Shown: positions 22,053 through 24,978 of the stretch, piece after piece
How positions within the stretch are numbered: position 1 is the first letter of the stretch
How the letters are laid out: the number at the start of each line of letters is the position of its first letter
Assembly: GCA_025464025.1 (NCBI GenBank)
Contig: JAODBP010000183.1
Span: 1-24,978, forward strand
Origin: Actinomycetes bacterium
GTDB taxonomy: Bacteria; Actinomycetota; Acidimicrobiia; Acidimicrobiales; CADCSY01
Length of the DNA: 24,978 bases
Direction of reading: 5' to 3'
Notes under the pieces: generated by a model
Told to the model about the DNA's origin: nothing
Seen by the model: only the letters and a program-made list of their open reading frames with translations
The model's database searches: none
Position numbers and translations under genes: made by a program

Positions 22053-22748
22053 TCAGCCCAGCAGGGCCAGGGCGGCCCGCACCAGCTCGGCGTTCCCCGT
22101 CGCCTCGGCGCCGTCGGGGAGCGTGAGCGTGTCCTCCAGCCCGACTCGGGTGTCGAAGCCGTCGGCCCCGGCCCGCTGGAGCATGGCCCACGCCGTCACC
22201 TCGTAGCCGTGCAAGAGGCGAGGGACGTCGATCCCCTGGAGGGCGGCGTGGATCTCGTCGACGGTGCGGTGGGCGGCGTCGACGTCCTGCACCATCGGCT
22301 CGTAGAGGACGCGCACGCAGTGCTGGGCCGCGCCGCTCTCGGCGAACGTGCGGGCCGTGTCGCCGGCCCAGATGCCGGCCTCGACGCCGACGCCGCGGTC
22401 GAGCAGCAGGCCGGCGATGTGCTCGGCGCCGTCCTCGTGCATGTTCACCGAGGCGAAGTCGGGCAGCACCGTCCACCCCTCGATGGCGCGGAGCCGGGCG
22501 GCCGGGTCGGGGAGGAACCAGGCACCGGTCGACACGCCGATCGGCACGTCGACGACCTCGCGCAGGGCAGTCACCGCGTTGGCGATGGCGCGGCCGTCGA
22601 GCGACTCCTTGCCGTCGGCGCCGCGGGGGTGCACGTGGATGGCGCCGGCCCCGGCGGCGACCACGGCCCTGCCCTCGGCCGCCACCTCGGAGGGGGTCTT
22701 CGGGGCGGTGTGGGCGCGGGCGCCGTTGAGGCAGGCCTTCAAGAGCAC
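22053..22748 (-). CDS. BKACE (DUF849) beta-keto acid cleavage enzyme
   Basis: A 231-residue TIM-barrel enzyme of the 3-keto-5-aminohexanoate cleavage family. It shows the opening strand LKACLNGAR, metal ligands H38 and H40 in IHVHPRG, and the late VGLEDTL with E205, corresponding to the HxH...E zinc site of the family. Members condense a beta-keto acid with acetyl-CoA to form acetoacetate and a new CoA ester; the substrate cannot be assigned. At 231 residues it is shorter than the typical 270-300. The start is GTG 22748; the neighbouring ATG is out of frame. It is divergent from the amidohydrolase across a palindrome-rich 150-base gap. Confidence 0.9.
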   Translation of the reverse strand: MLLKACLNGARAHTAPKTPSEVAAEGRAVVAAGAGAIHVHPRGADGKESLDGRAIANAVTALREVVDVPIGVSTGAWFLPDPAARLRAIEGWTVLPDFASVNMHEDGAEHIAGLLLDRGVGVEAGIWAGDTARTFAESGAAQHCVRVLYEPMVQDVDAAHRTVDEIHAALQGIDVPRLLHGYEVTAWAMLQRAGADGFDTRVGLEDTLTLPDGAEATGNAELVRAALALLG

Positions 22749-22755
22749 GCCCCAT

Positions 22756-22769
22756 CGTCGCACGCGACG
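22756..22769. promoter_or_regulatory. Operator-like palindrome
   Basis: CGTCGCACGCGACG is a 6-2-6 perfect palindrome, eight bases from the BKACE start. Its size and symmetry suit a TetR dimer, and a TetR gene ends this locus at 24623. Transcription from the minus strand would run straight across it. GC-rich palindromes also arise by chance, so this is a modest call. Confidence 0.4.
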
Positions 22770-22800
22770 GTGCCCGGCTCGCCGAAGCGAGCCGGGCACC
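22769..22800. repeat. 14-bp perfect hairpin with CGAA loop
   Basis: Bases 22769-22782 and 22787-22800 pair perfectly around a four-base loop. The hairpin lies in the divergent gap, directly against the palindrome at 22756-22769 and about 20 bases before the BKACE start. No U-tract follows on either strand. In the minus-strand transcript it would form a leader stem just before the start codon. Elsewhere in the gap (22868-22898), GTCGTCCC pairs with GGGACGAC across the amidohydrolase ribosome site. Confidence 0.65.
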
Positions 22801-22898
22801 CGATCCGACCCTCCGTTGCTCGGCGGCGTGGCCGTGGGACCTTCGTGGCTCGTCCCGCCGGGTGACCGTCGTCCCGGCACGTCATCCCCGGGGACGAC

Positions 22899-24623
22899 AT
22901 GCTGTCCCCCGTGCTCGACCTCCGCATCACCGGCGTGACCATCGTCGACGGGACCGGCGCCCCGGCCCGGACCGGCGACCTCGGCGTCCGCGACGGGCGG
23001 CTCGTCCCCGCCGACGAGCCGGCCCGCACGACGATCGACGGCGACGGCCTCGTCGCCATGCCGGGCGTGGTCGACCTCCACACCCACTACGACGCGCAGC
23101 TGTTCTGGGATCCGACAGCGTCGCCGTCGAACGCCCACGGGGTGACGACGGTGGTCGGCGGCAACTGCTCGTTCGCCCTCGCCCCGATCCACGCCGATGA
23201 CGCCGACTACACGCGCCGGATGATGGCCAAGGTCGAGGGCATGCCGCTCTCTGCGCTGGAGCAGGGCGTGCCCTGGCAGTGGGAGACCACCGGGCAGTTC
23301 CTCGATGCCCTCGACGGTCGCATCGCGGTGAACGCCGGCTTCCTCGCGGGGCACTCGGCGCTGCGCCGCTACGTGCTCGGCCACGAGGCCAACGAGCGGG
23401 CGGCCGATCCGTTGGAGCTCGCCGCCCTGAAGGCCCTGCTCGCCCAGTCGCTCCGAGAGGGCGCGCTCGGCTTCTCCACCGACATCTCGACGTACCACTC
23501 CGACAGCGAGGGCCGGCCGGTGCCGGCCAAGGGCGCTTCGGTCGACGAGGTGCTCGCCCTGTGCGAGGAGACCGGCCGCCACCCGGGCACCACGCTGGCG
23601 GGGATCTTCACCGGCGGGAGCGACGGCTTCAGCGACGAGGAGATCGAGCTGCTGTCGGCGATGTCGGTGGCCGGCGATCGCGTCCTCAACTGGAACGTGC
23701 TGACCGTCGACGCCCGTAACCCCGAGCGCATCGCCAAGCAGATGGCCGTCTCCCGCCGGGCCCGCGAGCTCGGCGGCCGGGTCGTGGCGCTCACCATGCC
23801 GGTGATCGTCCCGATGAACATGAGCTTCCTGCACTACTGCGCCCTCAACCTGATGCCGGGCTGGGGTCCGATCCTCAACGCGCCGGTGCCAGAGCGCATC
23901 GAGCAGCTCCGGGTCGAGGCCAACCGCCGGATGATGGTGGCCCGGGCCGACAGCGAGGAGGCCGGCATGTTCCGCCGGCTGGCCGACTTCGGTGGCTACG
24001 TCATCGGCCAGACCTACACCGCGGCCAACGAGGGGCTCGCCGGTCGCGTGGTCCGTGACATCGCCGTCGAGCGGGGCGCCGACCCGTTCGACACCCTCGT
24101 CGAGGTCGTCATCGCCGACGACCTCCGCACGGTGCTGTGGCCGTCGGCCCCCGACGACGACGACGCCCACTGGGCCCTGCGGGCCGAGCTGTGGGACGAC
24201 CCCGACGTCCTCCTCGGCGGCAGCGACGCCGGGGCCCACCTCGACCGCATGTGCGGCGGCTCGTACCCGACCCAGTTCCTGGCTGACGTCCTCCGGGGCC
24301 GACAGCTCCTCTCATTGGAGCGGGCCGTCCACGAGCTGACCCAGCGGCCCGCCGCGCTGCTGGGGCTCCGCGACCGCGGCACGCTGGCCGACGGCTCGTT
24401 CGCCGACCTCGTGCTCCTCGACCCCGCCACGGTGGGCGCGGCCCCGGCCGAGCTGGTGCACGACCTCCCGGGCGGAGCCGCCCGCATGACGGCAGCCTCG
24501 ACCGGCGTGCACCGCGTGTTCGTCAACGGAACCGAGGTCGTCGCGGACGGCAACCCCACCGGCGCCGTCCCCGGCACGGTCCTGAGGTCGGGCCGCGACA
24601 CCGACACCGTCACCGCCCGCTAG
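22899..24623 (+). CDS. Amidohydrolase, N-acyl-D-amino-acid deacylase-like
   Basis: A 574-residue metal-dependent hydrolase. The small beta domain (about 1-55) leads to VVDLHTHYDAQ with metal ligands H61 and H63. Then comes GNCSFALAP, where C90 matches the bridging cysteine of D-aminoacylases. The late GGSDAGAHLDRM carries the catalytic aspartate D443. The C-terminus returns to the beta domain (GTLADGSFADLVLLDP). It probably hydrolyses an N-acyl or cyclic amide bond; the exact substrate is unknown. ATG 22899 has GGGGA at five bases; GTG 22911 is an alternative. The stop overlaps the TetR start (TAGTG). Divergence from BKACE and coupling to a regulator suggest a small regulated catabolic locus. 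Confidence 0.9.
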   Translation: MLSPVLDLRITGVTIVDGTGAPARTGDLGVRDGRLVPADEPARTTIDGDGLVAMPGVVDLHTHYDAQLFWDPTASPSNAHGVTTVVGGNCSFALAPIHADDADYTRRMMAKVEGMPLSALEQGVPWQWETTGQFLDALDGRIAVNAGFLAGHSALRRYVLGHEANERAADPLELAALKALLAQSLREGALGFSTDISTYHSDSEGRPVPAKGASVDEVLALCEETGRHPGTTLAGIFTGGSDGFSDEEIELLSAMSVAGDRVLNWNVLTVDARNPERIAKQMAVSRRARELGGRVVALTMPVIVPMNMSFLHYCALNLMPGWGPILNAPVPERIEQLRVEANRRMMVARADSEEAGMFRRLADFGGYVIGQTYTAANEGLAGRVVRDIAVERGADPFDTLVEVVIADDLRTVLWPSAPDDDDAHWALRAELWDDPDVLLGGSDAGAHLDRMCGGSYPTQFLADVLRGRQLLSLERAVHELTQRPAALLGLRDRGTLADGSFADLVLLDPATVGAAPAELVHDLPGGAARMTAASTGVHRVFVNGTEVVADGNPTGAVPGTVLRSGRDTDTVTAR

Positions 24624-24978
24624 TGCCCCGCGACCCCGAGCCCACGCGGCAGCGGATCCTCGACGCTGCCCTCGAGCGCTTCGCGACCAACGGGCTGAGC
24701 GGGACCTCCCTCCGGGAGATCCGCCTGGCGGCGAAGCAGGCGAACGCCGGCGCGCTCCACTACCACTTCGGCGACAAGGAGGGCCTGCTGCGCGCCTTGC
24801 TCGAGCGTGAGCTCCCGCTCCTGGTCGACCGTCGACGTGCGCTGCTCGCCGAGGCCGACGACCTGCGGTCGGTGGCCGCCGTGTTCGTGCAGCCGTTCGC
24901 CGAGCTGGCCACTGGCTCCGAGCACGAGCGCTGGGTCGTGCAGTTCCTGAGCCAGCTCCACGACGACGTGTCGCTCTC
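24623..24978 (+). CDS. TetR family transcriptional regulator, 3'-truncated
   Basis: The window ends inside this gene after 118 codons. The N-terminal domain is typical TetR: RILDAALERFATNGLSGTS, the helix-turn-helix around REIRLAAKQANAGALHYHFG (31-50), then DKEGLLRALL. The ligand-binding half has only begun. The start is GTG 24623, sharing a base with the amidohydrolase stop, so the two are coupled. Such regulators usually repress their own operon; the palindrome at 22756-22769 is a candidate site. The effector is unknown. Confidence 0.92.
   Translation, partial: MPRDPEPTRQRILDAALERFATNGLSGTSLREIRLAAKQANAGALHYHFGDKEGLLRALLERELPLLVDRRRALLAEADDLRSVAAVFVQPFAELATGSEHERWVVQFLSQLHDDVSL

Noticed and set aside
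22053..24239. BKACE gene extended upstream to 24239
   Set aside because: The extension runs antisense through the amidohydrolase gene; the family fold begins at GTG 22748.

Overview
The window is very GC-rich, densely coded DNA. It has many GTG starts and stop/start overlaps (GTGA, TGATG, TAGTG), apparently leaderless transcripts, a DUF6131 miniprotein, a fused E1 dehydrogenase and a BKACE/amidohydrolase/TetR locus. This points to an actinomycete, most likely Acidimicrobiia; that placement is inference from gene content, since no rRNA or marker gene is present. I see no tRNA, rRNA, CRISPR array, insertion sequence or phage gene. The window looks like ordinary chromosome.

Layout. 1-654: the 3' end of a membrane-anchored VWA protein. 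670-3632 (-): a coupled alcohol dehydrogenase and Baeyer-Villiger-type monooxygenase. 3633-3919: a non-coding stretch with a 21-bp perfect inverted repeat. 3920-6244 (-): NhaA antiporter and a YibE/F-family membrane protein with a His-rich N-terminus, divergent from an orphan zinc-type binding lipoprotein (6283-7191). 7188-10102 (-): a 2-oxoacid dehydrogenase E2 catalytic core without a lipoyl domain, and a fused E1 alpha-beta.

10266-17010 (+) is the most interesting block. It holds two paralogous KimA-type potassium permeases, each carrying a USP-like domain plus a C-terminal OB-fold. Each is paired with a small protein that resembles the KdpD membrane region (DUF4118) and GAF-like region but has no histidine kinase. 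A KdpE-type response regulator lies between them. In front of both permease genes sit four TTGACG-like half-sites with identical spacing (0, 11, 32, 43), the layout expected for tandem dimers of a PhoB/KdpE-type regulator. I read the block as a two-tier, KdpE-controlled potassium-uptake module in which the usual KdpD kinase is replaced or supplemented by kinase-less KdpD-like proteins.

17012-18120 (-): a lipoprotein and an unrecognised protein, translationally coupled. 18198-19733 (+): a membrane HD-GYP phosphodiesterase with a good promoter. 19726-22017 (-): a small hypothetical protein, an epoxide-hydrolase-like enzyme without a normal start codon, a membrane protein and a DUF6131 protein. 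22053-24978: a BKACE (DUF849) enzyme divergent from a D-aminoacylase-like amidohydrolase and a coupled TetR regulator cut by the window end.
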